A DNA stretch of 64,000 nt from JANQPX01 sp965222015 (GCA_965222015.1 CBDCTL010000017.1:1-64000); one strand, 5' to 3'. Shown: positions 26,577-35,798, counted from the first letter of the stretch. The notes: generated by a model from the sequence alone, not told the origin. Numbers and translations: made by a program.

Positions 26577-27077
26577 ATGGCTGGATCGCATCTGCGACGC
26601 TCGGTCCTGGCGGGTTTTCTGGCGCTCGGCTTTCCAGGGATCGCCACCGCCTCATCAGCCAGCGATTGGCTTGATCTCGCGCCCATCGTCATCGGCGACG
26701 ACGGCGACGAGGTCGCGATCTTCACGGCGCCGAGCTGTCCCGTCTGCCGCAAGCTCATGGATCAGCTGCCGGCGCTGGCCGAGCGCTACCGCATCCTGAT
26801 TCTGCCGATCTCGTTCACGACCTACGACGCCCAGCGTGTGCGCATGCTCGCCTGCGCGGTCGATCAGGAGGCCGCCGCCCGAACCCTCCTGCTGCATCAG
26901 GACATCAAGCTGCCGCAGCGGGAACCCTGCGATCTCTCGGCGATCCAGGCGCGCTACGAGAAAGCCAGGAAACTCGGCGTCACGTCCGTTCCCTTCATCG
27001 TCAGGTCGGACGGCGGGGTCAGCCGGGGTCTCCGCCCGGATCTCGTCGCCTGGCTCGCCAGGGGAGCCCGCCGATGA
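26577..27077 (+). CDS. DsbC-like thiol-disulfide protein (transfer-associated)
   Basis: 166 residues with a signal peptide and a thioredoxin-type CPVC motif (FTAPSCPVCRKLMDQL). Ending VTSVPFIVRSDGG carries the cis-proline loop typical of thioredoxin folds. Transfer loci of this type often carry a DsbC or TrbB homologue that helps fold the cysteine-rich TraU, TraN and TraH. AAGGGAGG precedes the ATG, and the stop overlaps the traC start by ATGA. Confidence 0.8.
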   Translation: MAGSHLRRSVLAGFLALGFPGIATASSASDWLDLAPIVIGDDGDEVAIFTAPSCPVCRKLMDQLPALAERYRILILPISFTTYDAQRVRMLACAVDQEAAARTLLLHQDIKLPQREPCDLSAIQARYEKARKLGVTSVPFIVRSDGGVSRGLRPDLVAWLARGARR

Positions 27078-29491
27078 CCAGCATGGACCGGACTGGCTCG
27101 CTTCTTCCCGTGCTCGCCTTTCAGCCCGAGCGGAAGCTCTTCTTCTGCGCCGATCAGACGCTGGCCTTCGGCTTTCTCTGCCATCCGCTTTCCGGCGGCG
27201 ATGAAAAGACCGAGCGCCGTCTGCGCGTGCTGCTCGAAGAGGATTGGCCGGCCGGCGCCATGATGTCCTTCTGCCTCGCGGCCTCGCCTAACATCAAGCC
27301 CTACACCTATGCGATCGAGGCCGGCCGTGACCCTGACGCGGCGCAGATCCTCCGGGAGGCGCTTCGGGACCGGATCGCTTTTCTTGAGGCGGGTGCCGAG
27401 CGGCCGCTCGCCCAGACTGGGACCTATGTTCGGGACATGCAGCTGATCGTCACGTTCAAGCTGCCGGTCGACGGCGCCCGCCAGCCGAGCGAGCACGACC
27501 TGGAGCATGCCGCTGCCTCGCAACGCCGCGCCGAGCAGTGCCTGCGCGATGTCGGCGTCGGGCCGGTCGCTCTGGATCCTGCGCTCTACGCCACGCTGCT
27601 GGCGCCCTTCCTCAACCGCGGACCGCACGCCCCCTGGCGGCGTCTCGGCCGCGCCCAGGTCGATGACCAGCGGCTGATCGCCGAGCAGATCTTCGACGAG
27701 GATGTCGATGTCCGTCACGACAAGGACGGGGTCTGGCTTGGCGATGCGCGGGTGCGCACGCTCTCGATCAAGACCTTCCCGCCGAGCATCGCCTTCGGCC
27801 AGCTGATTTACCTGATCGGCGATCTCTTCAGTGGCAGCCGCGGCCTCAAGGGGCCGTTTCTCCTGACCGCCAATCTGGTCTTTCCGGATCAGCAGAAGAC
27901 CCGCACAGGCCTCGGCGCCAAGCGTCAGTGGACCGCCAACATGGCGTATGGGCCGATGCTCAAATGGGTGCCGCAGCTCGGCGTTCGGCGCCATGACTAC
28001 GAGGTGCTGTTCGCCAGCCTCGAGGACGGCCACAAGCTGGTGCGCATCGCCTGCACCCTGGCGGTCTTCGGGGCGAGCGAAGCCGAAGCGGACGCCAGCA
28101 CGACCTCGGCGATCAACTACTGGGCCGAGCAGAACATCACGCTCTTGCCTGACCGTTTCATTCCGCTGCCGGTCTTCTTGAACCTGCTGCCCTTCGGCGC
28201 CGACCGGAAAGTGATCGTCGACCTTGGCCGATACCGCACCATGACCACCGAGCAGGCCTGCTGTCTCTTGCCCATCTTCGCCGACGGCAAGGGGGCGGCG
28301 ACACCGAGGGTGACCCTGCTTTCCCGTACCGGCCAGCTCATGGGCGTCGATCTGTTCGCGAGCTCGACCAACTACAACGCCGTGATCGCCGCCCAGTCCG
28401 GGTCCGGCAAGAGCTTCTTCGCCAACGATCTGATTTTTACCTACCTCGCCTCCGGCGCCCAGATCTGGGTGATCGACATCGGCCGCTCGTATGAGAAGAT
28501 CGCCAGAATCCTGGATGGCTCCTTCATCGAGTTCGCCAAGGCGGACCGGATCGGCCTCAACCCGTTCGCCCTGGTTCAGGACTATGACGACGAGGCCGAC
28601 ATGCTGGAAGGGCTGGTCGCCGCCATGGCGGCGCCGACCGAGCGGCTCTCCGACCTGCAGCGCTCCGCGCTCTCCCGCTGCCTGCGGGAAAGCTGGACGC
28701 GCTACGGGCACGAAACCACGATCGACCGTCTCGCCGAAGCGCTGCTCCAAGACGCCGATCAACGCGTCCAGGACATCGGCCGCCAGCTCTATGCGTTCAG
28801 CGCCAGCGGCGCCTATGGCGCCTTCTTCAACGGCGCCAACACCGTCTCCTTCACCAGCGATCTCACCGTGATCGAGCTCGAGCATCTCCGCCAGCGCCGC
28901 CATCTGCAGAAGGTGGTGCTGCTGCAGCTGATCTACCAGATCCAGCAGGCCATGGTGCAGGGCGACCGGGCGCGGCCGAAGCTGGTGATCATCGACGAGG
29001 CCTGGGATCTCCTGACCGACGGCGATGTCGGCAAGTTCATCGAGCACGGCTATCGCCGCTTTCGAAAATATAACGGCGCCGCGGTCACCATCACCCAGTC
29101 GGTTGGTGATCTCTACGCCTCCACCGTGGGGCAGGCGGTGGTCGACAATTCCGCCAACATGTTCCTGCTCGGCCAGAAGGCCGAGACCATCGCTCAGCTC
29201 GCCAAGAGCGGCCGGCTGCCGCTCTCCGAGTTCGGCCTGTCGCTGTTGCGCACCGTGCATACCCGCGCGGGGCGCTATTCCGAGATCTATTGCCACACCG
29301 CCGCCGGCAGCGGCGTCGGACGCCTGGTGGTCAGCCCCTTCCTGCAACTCCTCTACTCGACCCGGCCGGCGGACACCGCCGACATCGAGCATTTCCGCGC
29401 CAAGGGTCTCGGGGTCACCGAAGCGATCAATGCGGTGCTCGAGCATCGGCGGCGGCGAAGCGATCAGGACCAGGGACGGGAGGTTGCATGA
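27074..29491 (+). CDS. traC: Conjugative ATPase TraC (VirB4)
   Basis: 805 residues. N-terminal TraC_F_IV-type domain, then an AAA+/FtsK-like ATPase domain. Walker A reads AAQSGSGKSFF with K446, and Walker B VIIDEAWDLL with D641-E642. It powers pilus assembly and substrate transfer at the inner membrane. MTSMDRT gives two nearby ATG starts, and the first overlaps the preceding gene. Length and order fit F TraC, and the gene is followed by trbI. Confidence 0.92.
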   Translation: MTSMDRTGSLLPVLAFQPERKLFFCADQTLAFGFLCHPLSGGDEKTERRLRVLLEEDWPAGAMMSFCLAASPNIKPYTYAIEAGRDPDAAQILREALRDRIAFLEAGAERPLAQTGTYVRDMQLIVTFKLPVDGARQPSEHDLEHAAASQRRAEQCLRDVGVGPVALDPALYATLLAPFLNRGPHAPWRRLGRAQVDDQRLIAEQIFDEDVDVRHDKDGVWLGDARVRTLSIKTFPPSIAFGQLIYLIGDLFSGSRGLKGPFLLTANLVFPDQQKTRTGLGAKRQWTANMAYGPMLKWVPQLGVRRHDYEVLFASLEDGHKLVRIACTLAVFGASEAEADASTTSAINYWAEQNITLLPDRFIPLPVFLNLLPFGADRKVIVDLGRYRTMTTEQACCLLPIFADGKGAATPRVTLLSRTGQLMGVDLFASSTNYNAVIAAQSGSGKSFFANDLIFTYLASGAQIWVIDIGRSYEKIARILDGSFIEFAKADRIGLNPFALVQDYDDEADMLEGLVAAMAAPTERLSDLQRSALSRCLRESWTRYGHETTIDRLAEALLQDADQRVQDIGRQLYAFSASGAYGAFFNGANTVSFTSDLTVIELEHLRQRRHLQKVVLLQLIYQIQQAMVQGDRARPKLVIIDEAWDLLTDGDVGKFIEHGYRRFRKYNGAAVTITQSVGDLYASTVGQAVVDNSANMFLLGQKAETIAQLAKSGRLPLSEFGLSLLRTVHTRAGRYSEIYCHTAAGSGVGRLVVSPFLQLLYSTRPADTADIEHFRAKGLGVTEAINAVLEHRRRRSDQDQGREVA

Positions 29492-29880
29492 TGCGCGCCA
29501 TGATCATTGGAACCGGGCTGAGCCTGGGGATCACGATCGTCGGGATTGGCGTTATCGCCAAGGTCATGGACGCCGAACTCGCCAAGCGGCCACCGATCGC
29601 CATTATCGACTATCGGCCAATCGCGGCCGCGATCGCCGCCGGCGAGGCGCCCGCTGCGATCCAGCCCTATCTCAGCGAGATCAAGCGGCGCGCCGCCGCC
29701 TATCGGGACGCCGGCTATGTCGTGATCAACGCCGCTTCGATCGAGGCGGCGCCGGCCGACGTCTTCGTGCCACCGCCCGCCGATTTGCCCAAAGCCTGGC
29801 TTGACCAGCGAGTTGGCGGCGAAGGCGAAGAGACGGTCGGCTCCGAGGAAGAGGCGCCTACGACGAGGAGCGAGCCGTGA
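29488..29880 (+). CDS. trbI: Transfer protein TrbI (F-type)
   Basis: 130 residues. Short, with one N-terminal membrane helix (MIIGTGLSLGITIVGIGVIAKV) and a periplasmic segment containing VINAASIEAAPADV, as in F TrbI, an inner-membrane protein affecting pilus retraction. Its ATG overlaps the traC stop, and its end overlaps the S26 peptidase gene. The C-terminal tail is acidic. The identification is by position, size and topology more than by strong motifs. Confidence 0.72.
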   Translation: MMRAMIIGTGLSLGITIVGIGVIAKVMDAELAKRPPIAIIDYRPIAAAIAAGEAPAAIQPYLSEIKRRAAAYRDAGYVVINAASIEAAPADVFVPPPADLPKAWLDQRVGGEGEETVGSEEEAPTTRSEP

Positions 29881-30398
29881 CGGCCTTCCGAGAATGGGCC
29901 AAGGATCATCCCGGACGCGTCTTCGCGCTGAAGGCGTTGATCCTGACCGTGGTGCTCGCCGTCGGCTTCGACATGATCGCGCAGCGCTATCGTCTCGGCA
30001 TCGACTGGCAGGTCGAACGCTGCCTTCCCGATACCCGGGTGGTGCTGATCGACCTTCGATCCGAGATCCCGGAGCGTGGCGCGCTCATCGCCTTTCGCGG
30101 GCAGGGTCTGGCGCCGATCTTTCCGGATGGCACGCAGATGGTGAAGATCCTCGTCGGCCTGCCGGGCGATCTTGTCGACGTGTCGCCGACACGGACGACC
30201 ATCAATGATATTGAAGTCGCGCGCGGATTGGCGCTGGCCGAATGGCTCGGTCAGCCGGCGGAGGTTTTCGCACGGACCTTCAGCATTCCGGAAGGCCATT
30301 ATTTCACGGTCGGTCGCTCGGCGAACAGCTTCGACAGCCGGTATTTCGGGCTGATCAGAGACGAGCAGGTGCTTGGACAGGCGTGGAGGCTGGGATGA
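29877..30398 (+). CDS. S26-type transfer peptidase (TraF/TrhF-like)
   Basis: 173 residues with one N-terminal membrane helix. The S26 general-base region MVKILVGLPGD is complete (K90). At the expected nucleophile position, where RP4 TraF has SIP and many homologues SLP, the sequence reads CLP (C49). The protein would mature the pilin or cyclise it. Whether a Cys replaces the Ser nucleophile or the alignment differs cannot be settled here. It lies between trbI and the trbC/traW fusion as in other F-type loci that carry this peptidase. Confidence 0.78.
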   Translation: MTAFREWAKDHPGRVFALKALILTVVLAVGFDMIAQRYRLGIDWQVERCLPDTRVVLIDLRSEIPERGALIAFRGQGLAPIFPDGTQMVKILVGLPGDLVDVSPTRTTINDIEVARGLALAEWLGQPAEVFARTFSIPEGHYFTVGRSANSFDSRYFGLIRDEQVLGQAWRLG

Positions 30399-31513
30399 GA
30401 CGGGTCTGGATTTGTCTCTGGCTCCTCGCCGCTGGCACCGCCTTGGCGCAGCCGGCCCCCTCGATCGATGATCTCGAGGCGATCGGTGAGGCGGTCGCCA
30501 TCCTTCGCGAGCAGGGCGGCGCTAGCCCGCTGCTGCGCGATCTCGCCGATCAGGCCGAGGCGATCGCGGAAGGGCAGCTGCCGCAAAGCCAGCCGCTCGC
30601 CATGCCGAACGCCAGACGACTGATCCTGTTCGTCAGCGCCTCGCTCGGCGACGAAGCCTTGAAGCGCGCCTTCCGGGCGGCCAGCGGCGATCCCGATATC
30701 ACCATCGTCTTTCGCGGTGTTCTGCCTGGGGAAAAACTGACCGAGGTCGTTCGCCGGCTGGGCGAGCTGCTGGAAGGCATCGAGCCGAAGCCGAATGTCG
30801 CGATCCATCCGAAGTCCTTCCGCGACCATCGGGTCACGTCAGTGCCGACCATCGTCGAGCCGGCCAGCGGCAGGAGCATCCGCGGCACGCTGCTGGCCAG
30901 GACCTTTCACGAGCGTGCCAACGAGGCCACGGAACTCGATCTCGGCGCGGTCGGACCGGTGCGTGAGATCGCCGAGCCGGATCTGGTGGCACTGATCAAG
31001 GCGGAAGCAGCGAAGGCCCAGATCGAGGACAGCGCCATGAGATCGGTCTCCTCTTACTGGCAGCGCGCCTCCTTCGTCGAGCTGCCCAAGGCGACCGAGC
31101 ATCGCGTTCGCCGGCTTGATCCAACGGTGACGACCGAGAACGAGCTTCGGGATCACGATGGCCGGCTTCTTGTCCCGGCCGGCGCCAAGATCAACCCGCT
31201 GGCAAGTCTGCCTTTCGCCAGCCGTCTCCTCGTGTTCGACGGCACCGATCCCGAGCAGCTCGCCTGGGCGAAGGAGCATGTCGATCCCGAGCGCAAGACC
31301 ACCCTGATCACCACGAAGATCGATCCTGAGGTCGGCTGGCCCGCTTGGAAGCGGCTGCATGAGGATCTCGGACAGCCAGTCTATCTGCTGCCGGCCAAGC
31401 TCGCCGAGCGCTTCGCGATCGAAGCCACGCCGACCCTGATCGAGGCGGCGCCGGACGGTCAGACTCTGCTGATCACCGAAGACGTTCCCGAGTCGAGGGA
31501 GGGCGGGTCATGA
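30395..31513 (+). CDS. traW: TrbC-TraW fusion protein
   Basis: 372 residues with a signal peptide. The first half (ARRLILFVSASLGDEALKRAF, TSVPTIVEP) is the F-type TrbC domain and the second half (RDHDGRLLVPAGAKINPLASLPF, TTLITTKIDPEVGW) is the TraW domain. In F these are separate periplasmic proteins that interact for pilus assembly, and fusions are known in related plasmids. ATGA overlaps at both ends. The joined product guarantees equal stoichiometry. Confidence 0.87.
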   Translation: MRRVWICLWLLAAGTALAQPAPSIDDLEAIGEAVAILREQGGASPLLRDLADQAEAIAEGQLPQSQPLAMPNARRLILFVSASLGDEALKRAFRAASGDPDITIVFRGVLPGEKLTEVVRRLGELLEGIEPKPNVAIHPKSFRDHRVTSVPTIVEPASGRSIRGTLLARTFHERANEATELDLGAVGPVREIAEPDLVALIKAEAAKAQIEDSAMRSVSSYWQRASFVELPKATEHRVRRLDPTVTTENELRDHDGRLLVPAGAKINPLASLPFASRLLVFDGTDPEQLAWAKEHVDPERKTTLITTKIDPEVGWPAWKRLHEDLGQPVYLLPAKLAERFAIEATPTLIEAAPDGQTLLITEDVPESREGGS

Positions 31514-32565
31514 GCTGGCGCATCCTCGTTATCACCGTCATGGCGGCGCTCGCTTTCTCGACTTGGAGCCTGCCGGTTCTGGCGCAGGAAACCGATGACG
31601 GCGACGATACCGGCTCGATCGACTGTCCAGACGCCGATGGCCTCGGCGCTTCTCTGGTCACCAACATCTGCTGGGACTGCATCTTCCCGATCCGGATTGC
31701 CGGCGCCGACATCGCGCTTGGCGACGGCATCATCCCGGCCCGCGCCGCAAGGTCACCGGTCTGCGTCTGCGGCAACTGCATCGGCTACACCGTCGGCATG
31801 TGGGAGCCCGCGCGCATGGTCGAGCTGGTCCGGAAACCCTCCTGCTCGCCGACCCTGAACGGCGCCGATCTCGGCCTGGAGAACGGCCGTGAGCGCGGCT
31901 CCAAGGGCTCGGTCGACTACGACAAGGGCGACAGCGCCTTCTACCACGCCCACGTCTTTGCCTTCCCGATTCTACTGTTTCTGGATTTCTTCTTCGACGG
32001 CGCCTGCCTGGAGGGTGGGACCAATCTGCCGGATTTCGACATTCTCTATCTCTCGGAGCTCGATCCCACCTGGAACAATGACGAGCTGAACGCCTTCCTC
32101 TATCCGGAAAGCCTGCTGCTCGCCAATCCGATCGCACTCGCCGCCTGTCTCGCCGACGTCGCCGCCGTTGAGATCCGCGAAGCGATCGACCCCCTGTTCT
32201 ACTGCGTCGGCTCCTGGGGTCATCTCTATCCGGTCGCCGGCCATCACCTGCAGCACAGCTCGATCCCGCGCAACACCAGCCTGCTCGGCAGCCGGTCGAT
32301 CGCTCAGCTTCATCGGCTGGGGCTCGCCAGACGGACGATGGGTGACGATGCGGTCTGTACAGCACAGCCGGAGCTCTTCCTGCCCAAGACCCAGTATCAG
32401 TGGTCGGTCTTCTATCCGGTAGCCGAGGCCAACGGCAAACATCCGACCGGCAGATCCACTTTTCGCTGGGGCGAGAACCGCATGATCCCCGGCATCGGCG
32501 AGGATTTCGTCTACCTGCTCTGGCGTTGGCAGGACTGCTGCCAGCGCGTCTACTGCTTCGGATGA
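31510..32565 (+). CDS. traU: Conjugative transfer protein TraU
   Basis: 351 residues with signal peptide. Cysteine pattern CWDCIFPIRIAG and VCVCGNCIGYTVGMWEP is the TraU signature, and the C-terminus ends WRWQDCCQRVYCFG. TraU is periplasmic and mainly needed for DNA transfer. It depends on disulfide formation, consistent with the DsbC-like gene in the same operon. Overlaps traN by ATGATG. Confidence 0.93.
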   Translation: MSWRILVITVMAALAFSTWSLPVLAQETDDGDDTGSIDCPDADGLGASLVTNICWDCIFPIRIAGADIALGDGIIPARAARSPVCVCGNCIGYTVGMWEPARMVELVRKPSCSPTLNGADLGLENGRERGSKGSVDYDKGDSAFYHAHVFAFPILLFLDFFFDGACLEGGTNLPDFDILYLSELDPTWNNDELNAFLYPESLLLANPIALAACLADVAAVEIREAIDPLFYCVGSWGHLYPVAGHHLQHSSIPRNTSLLGSRSIAQLHRLGLARRTMGDDAVCTAQPELFLPKTQYQWSVFYPVAEANGKHPTGRSTFRWGENRMIPGIGEDFVYLLWRWQDCCQRVYCFG

Positions 32566-34811
32566 TGGCCATGATTCAACTTGTCAGGCCCATCACAGCC
32601 CTGATGTTGATCGGTATGACAACGGTGGCGACTCATGCCGACGAGATCGATGAGGCGGCGATCGATGGCGGGAACGTTGCGACCACCATCTTCCCGGACG
32701 CCACGGTCGACGCTGACGGCAATGTCACGATCGGCGGCGCAGGCGAGGAGGGCGATATCGCGCCGACGGATCTCTTTCCCGATGAAGGCGCGACGGATCC
32801 GGACGCGTTCTCGAGCATCACCACCGAGGAGGAAGCGGCCGAAGCTGGCCGGCAGGCGCGCGCGCAGGAGAGTGACGTCATCGACGTGGTCGATCAGACC
32901 AATGCTCAGGATCGGGATGATCTTGCGAAGGATCGCTTTCTCGATACGACCGACGACGTTCTCGGATCGATCGATGATCTCGGTCAGGAGTTCGGCGCCT
33001 GCACCACAACCCGCGACACTGTGCCGACCACCCGTGTCGACACCCTTCCGGAGCAGCGATTTTGCGAGCGCATTCGCAAGGTCGAGGGCAACTGCCGGAT
33101 CACCCATCGGATCGAGATCGATCCGGCAAGCGGCGCGATTACGGCCGACGTCTGGGAGCCACCCGACTGCATGGTCGCCGCGAGCCATGCCGTCGGACCG
33201 AGCGTGTGCGCCGGGACGGCGGTCGTGATCGAGGGCGCGGCTCTCGGCGAGTGCCTTGAGGTCGACGGCGTGCTCATCTGTCCTGGCGATCCGATCCATG
33301 AGCAACTGACCCCGCCGCCCTTCGACGGTCACGAGCAGCGTGTATCCCGGCTGGCGCTCGCCATCGATGTCGGGCCGCTCGATTGCGACACTCATCTGGA
33401 CACACTTCCCTGCATCACGACCTCGACCGGTAGGACGATTTGTTCAGCTAACGAGGGTGAGGTCATCGACACCTGCGGCGGCCTGCGGGAGGACCCCGCC
33501 TGCCGCTTCGTTGCTCAAGGCTGCGTGCCCGGCGCTGAGGTCAACGGCGTCTGCTATCTGGAGGAGCTGCGCTTTGCCTGCGACCGGGAGGTGAGCTACC
33601 GGACCTACCAGCAGCAGACGGCGCTCTCCTGTCCAGCAAGTGCGATCCGCTGCAACGGCAATGAGTGTCTCGCCGTCGATACCGAAACGAATGATAGCGC
33701 CGCCGCCGGCCTGGCGGCGCTGACCGCAAGCCAGCTGCTCACCTTCGACAGCACATGCCTGAGCCTGGATCCAAATACCTGCACGGTTTTCCCGGGCACA
33801 GCCCAGACCTGCCAGCGCGGTATCGGGGGAATCTTCGACGCCTGCGAGCTGCCGGCGCCGCCGGGATCCGGCCCCTATCTCGACCTCGTCTTCCTGATCG
33901 GCGCGCTCGATGCCAATCTCACCGTGCTGTCGCCGGCCTCGCCACTACGCGGCGCCTGGGAAACCTTGCGCGATCCGGATGTGACGGCGCTTGAGTCCCT
34001 GAAGACGCCGTTCGCCTCCGTCAGCAACACTGTTTCGGCCAGCACCGAGCCGAACGCCGATCAGGCCGTCGCCGACGAGGATCTGGCCAGAGTTCGCCAG
34101 GACCTGCTCAATGGCGCTGCCGACGAGGTTTTTGATGGCTATGGCGCCGGTGCTGTGAACGCGTTGTTCGTGAATCCCGCCACCGGGAGCGATGCTGCCG
34201 ACGAGAACGGAAGGATCGGCGACGTCGCGCTTCGAACGCCACCGCCGGGCGAAACCCCGCTTGCTCTGGTGGCGAACGCGTATGGCGCGGCGGCGAGCGA
34301 GGCCTATCCGGCCGAGCCGGCACCATTGGTCGATGAAACAGATGTCGCGACGGCCGCGCATGACGATGCCCAGAACTGCCTCTTCGTCGGCACAAAATGC
34401 ACGCCCGACTCCTTCGGCGCCTGCATCAGCCGCGATCGGGTTCTTTGCTGCTTCAACGCCCCGTTGTCCCGCCTCGCGCAGGAAGCCGCAGCGGGCCAGT
34501 TCGGTCGCGACTTCGGCACGGTCGAAACGCCGAACTGTCGCGGACTGAGCGGCGGAGAGATCCAGGCTCTTGATTGGCGCGCTGTCGATCTGGAGCAATG
34601 GACGACCATCCTGGGCACCGCAGAGCGTCTTCCTGAGCCTGAGGATCTGACGCCCGACGGCCTGACCGGCACGGGCAATGTCCTCGGCCGTCTCGACCCT
34701 GATGCGCCTCGACCAGACGTCATCGAACGGACGCGGCTCCGCTTGCAGGGGATCGATCCGGCTCAAGTTCGAAGCCGAGGGCGCGACGAGATCAGGGGAG
34801 ATGGGCGGTGA
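32562..34811 (+). CDS. traN: Mating-pair stabilisation adhesin TraN
   Basis: 749 residues from ATG 32562, with signal peptide. The protein is large and cysteine-rich. The conserved TraN end CFNAPLSRLAQEAAAGQF followed by NCRGLSGGEIQALDW is present. The outer-membrane TraN contacts the recipient surface, so its variable middle (about 250-450) probably determines host choice. Last tra gene of operon 2. The next gene lies 60 bp away. Confidence 0.9.
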   Translation: MMAMIQLVRPITALMLIGMTTVATHADEIDEAAIDGGNVATTIFPDATVDADGNVTIGGAGEEGDIAPTDLFPDEGATDPDAFSSITTEEEAAEAGRQARAQESDVIDVVDQTNAQDRDDLAKDRFLDTTDDVLGSIDDLGQEFGACTTTRDTVPTTRVDTLPEQRFCERIRKVEGNCRITHRIEIDPASGAITADVWEPPDCMVAASHAVGPSVCAGTAVVIEGAALGECLEVDGVLICPGDPIHEQLTPPPFDGHEQRVSRLALAIDVGPLDCDTHLDTLPCITTSTGRTICSANEGEVIDTCGGLREDPACRFVAQGCVPGAEVNGVCYLEELRFACDREVSYRTYQQQTALSCPASAIRCNGNECLAVDTETNDSAAAGLAALTASQLLTFDSTCLSLDPNTCTVFPGTAQTCQRGIGGIFDACELPAPPGSGPYLDLVFLIGALDANLTVLSPASPLRGAWETLRDPDVTALESLKTPFASVSNTVSASTEPNADQAVADEDLARVRQDLLNGAADEVFDGYGAGAVNALFVNPATGSDAADENGRIGDVALRTPPPGETPLALVANAYGAAASEAYPAEPAPLVDETDVATAAHDDAQNCLFVGTKCTPDSFGACISRDRVLCCFNAPLSRLAQEAAAGQFGRDFGTVETPNCRGLSGGEIQALDWRAVDLEQWTTILGTAERLPEPEDLTPDGLTGTGNVLGRLDPDAPRPDVIERTRLRLQGIDPAQVRSRGRDEIRGDGR

Positions 34812-34871
34812 CCAGGCTGGTGGCCCGAAGGCTGCCGATACGCACGCCAATGTCAGAGTGGAGCGAACGCC

Positions 34872-35093
34872 ATGACCGAGCTTGATGTCCTTGATTTTCC
34901 CCTCGAGCATCGCGTGATCACCGAAACCGAGGCGGCGCGCTATTGCGGTTTGTCCGTCGTGCATTTCCGGCGGCTGCGCAAGAATGAGCAAGGCCCACGG
35001 TTCGTGCAGCTCGGCGTGCGACGGATTGGCTATCGCGTCGGTGACCTGCTGGCTTGGCTCGATCGCCGATCCTCAGGACATGGAGGTCGTTGA
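34872..35093 (+). CDS. AlpA/excisionase-like small DNA-binding protein
   Basis: 73 residues with a MerR/AlpA-type winged helix: ITETEAARYCGLSVVHFRRLR, then RRIGYRVGDLLAWLDRR. Such proteins act as excisionases or as activators of integrases in mobile elements. It follows traN and lies next to the 20-bp direct repeat at 35104. No integrase is visible nearby. Probably directs excision or regulates a maintenance gene. Confidence 0.75.
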   Translation: MTELDVLDFPLEHRVITETEAARYCGLSVVHFRRLRKNEQGPRFVQLGVRRIGYRVGDLLAWLDRRSSGHGGR

Positions 35094-35103
35094 ATTCGTA
35101 TCC

Positions 35104-35123
35104 CGAGAATTCACATCGCCTAG
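35104..35123 (+). repeat. 20-bp direct repeat, left copy
   Basis: CGAGAATTCACATCGCCTAG, identical to 35779-35798. The two copies flank the IS200-type element exactly. Such repeats are not expected from IS200/IS605 transposition, which does not duplicate its target. Confidence 0.7.
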
Positions 35124-35778
35124 CGAAATCGGGAGGCCCCCCGGCTTTGCCGGGGAGGCAGTCATAGTTTGACGATTGCGGCAGTCCATCGCCGGGTTCC
35201 TTTCGTGAGCAACCACGCACGCGAGAGGAACCGCAACGATGGACGTGTATCGAAGCCTAAGTCACACGGTCTGGGACTGCAAATTCCACGTCGTCTTTAT
35301 TCCGAAATGCCGCCGCAAGACACTCTACGCCGAACTGAGACGGCATCTTGGCAGCGTGTTTCGTCAACTTGCGGCGCAAAAAGGCTGTGAGATCGTGGAA
35401 GGGCATCTGATGCCTGACCATGTTCACATGATGATTGCGATCCCGCCAAAACTGGCTGTGTCCCAGGCGGTTGGCTACATCAAGGGCAAGAGCGCGATCC
35501 ATTTGGCGCGGGTTTATGGCGAGCGCAAACGCAACTTCGTCGGCCAACATTTTTGGGCCAGGGGATATTTCGTGAGCACGGTCGGTCGCGACGAGGCTAC
35601 GATCCGCGCTTACATTCGCAATCAGGAGAAGGAGGATGCGCGTCTTGACCAACTCGGTCTCTGGCGCTGAGCAGCCACCTTCAGGTGGCGCACCCTCCGG
35701 GGCCGCGAAAGCGACCCGGCCGCCGCTTTGAGCGGAGCATGACTAAAGCCCCCGGCTTTGCCGGGGGATATTTACTAA
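35124..35778 (+). mobile_element. IS200/IS605-type element
   Basis: About 655 bp with a single transposase gene. The left end has the hairpin CCCCGGC-TTT-GCCGGGG (35139-35155) and the right end the matching CCCCCGGC-TTT-GCCGGGGG (35749-35767), the usual imperfect palindromes recognised by HUH TnpA. It carries no tnpB. Flanked by the 20-bp direct repeats. Boundaries are set by the repeats and hairpins and are approximate. Confidence 0.75.
35239..35670 (+). CDS. tnpA: IS200-type HUH transposase TnpA
   Basis: 143 residues, the standard length for Y1 transposases. HUH motif in MPDHVHMMI and the catalytic tyrosine helix in AYIRNQEKED. The segment KFHVVFIPKCRRK near the N-terminus is typical of the family. 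It cuts and joins single-stranded DNA. Start at 35239 follows GAGAGGAACC. Confidence 0.93.
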   Translation: MDVYRSLSHTVWDCKFHVVFIPKCRRKTLYAELRRHLGSVFRQLAAQKGCEIVEGHLMPDHVHMMIAIPPKLAVSQAVGYIKGKSAIHLARVYGERKRNFVGQHFWARGYFVSTVGRDEATIRAYIRNQEKEDARLDQLGLWR

Positions 35779-35798
35779 CGAGAATTCACATCGCCTAG
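35779..35798 (+). repeat. 20-bp direct repeat, right copy
   Basis: Identical to 35104-35123. See the left copy. Confidence 0.7.

Noticed and set aside
26954..29446. 830-codon minus-strand frame across traC
   Set aside because: Antisense to a clear VirB4 ATPase with intact Walker motifs. No start context or motif.
35139..35155. Hairpin as a terminator for the xis-like gene
   Set aside because: The same hairpin recurs at the right end of the IS200 element, so it is better explained as an IS end, and there is no T tract.
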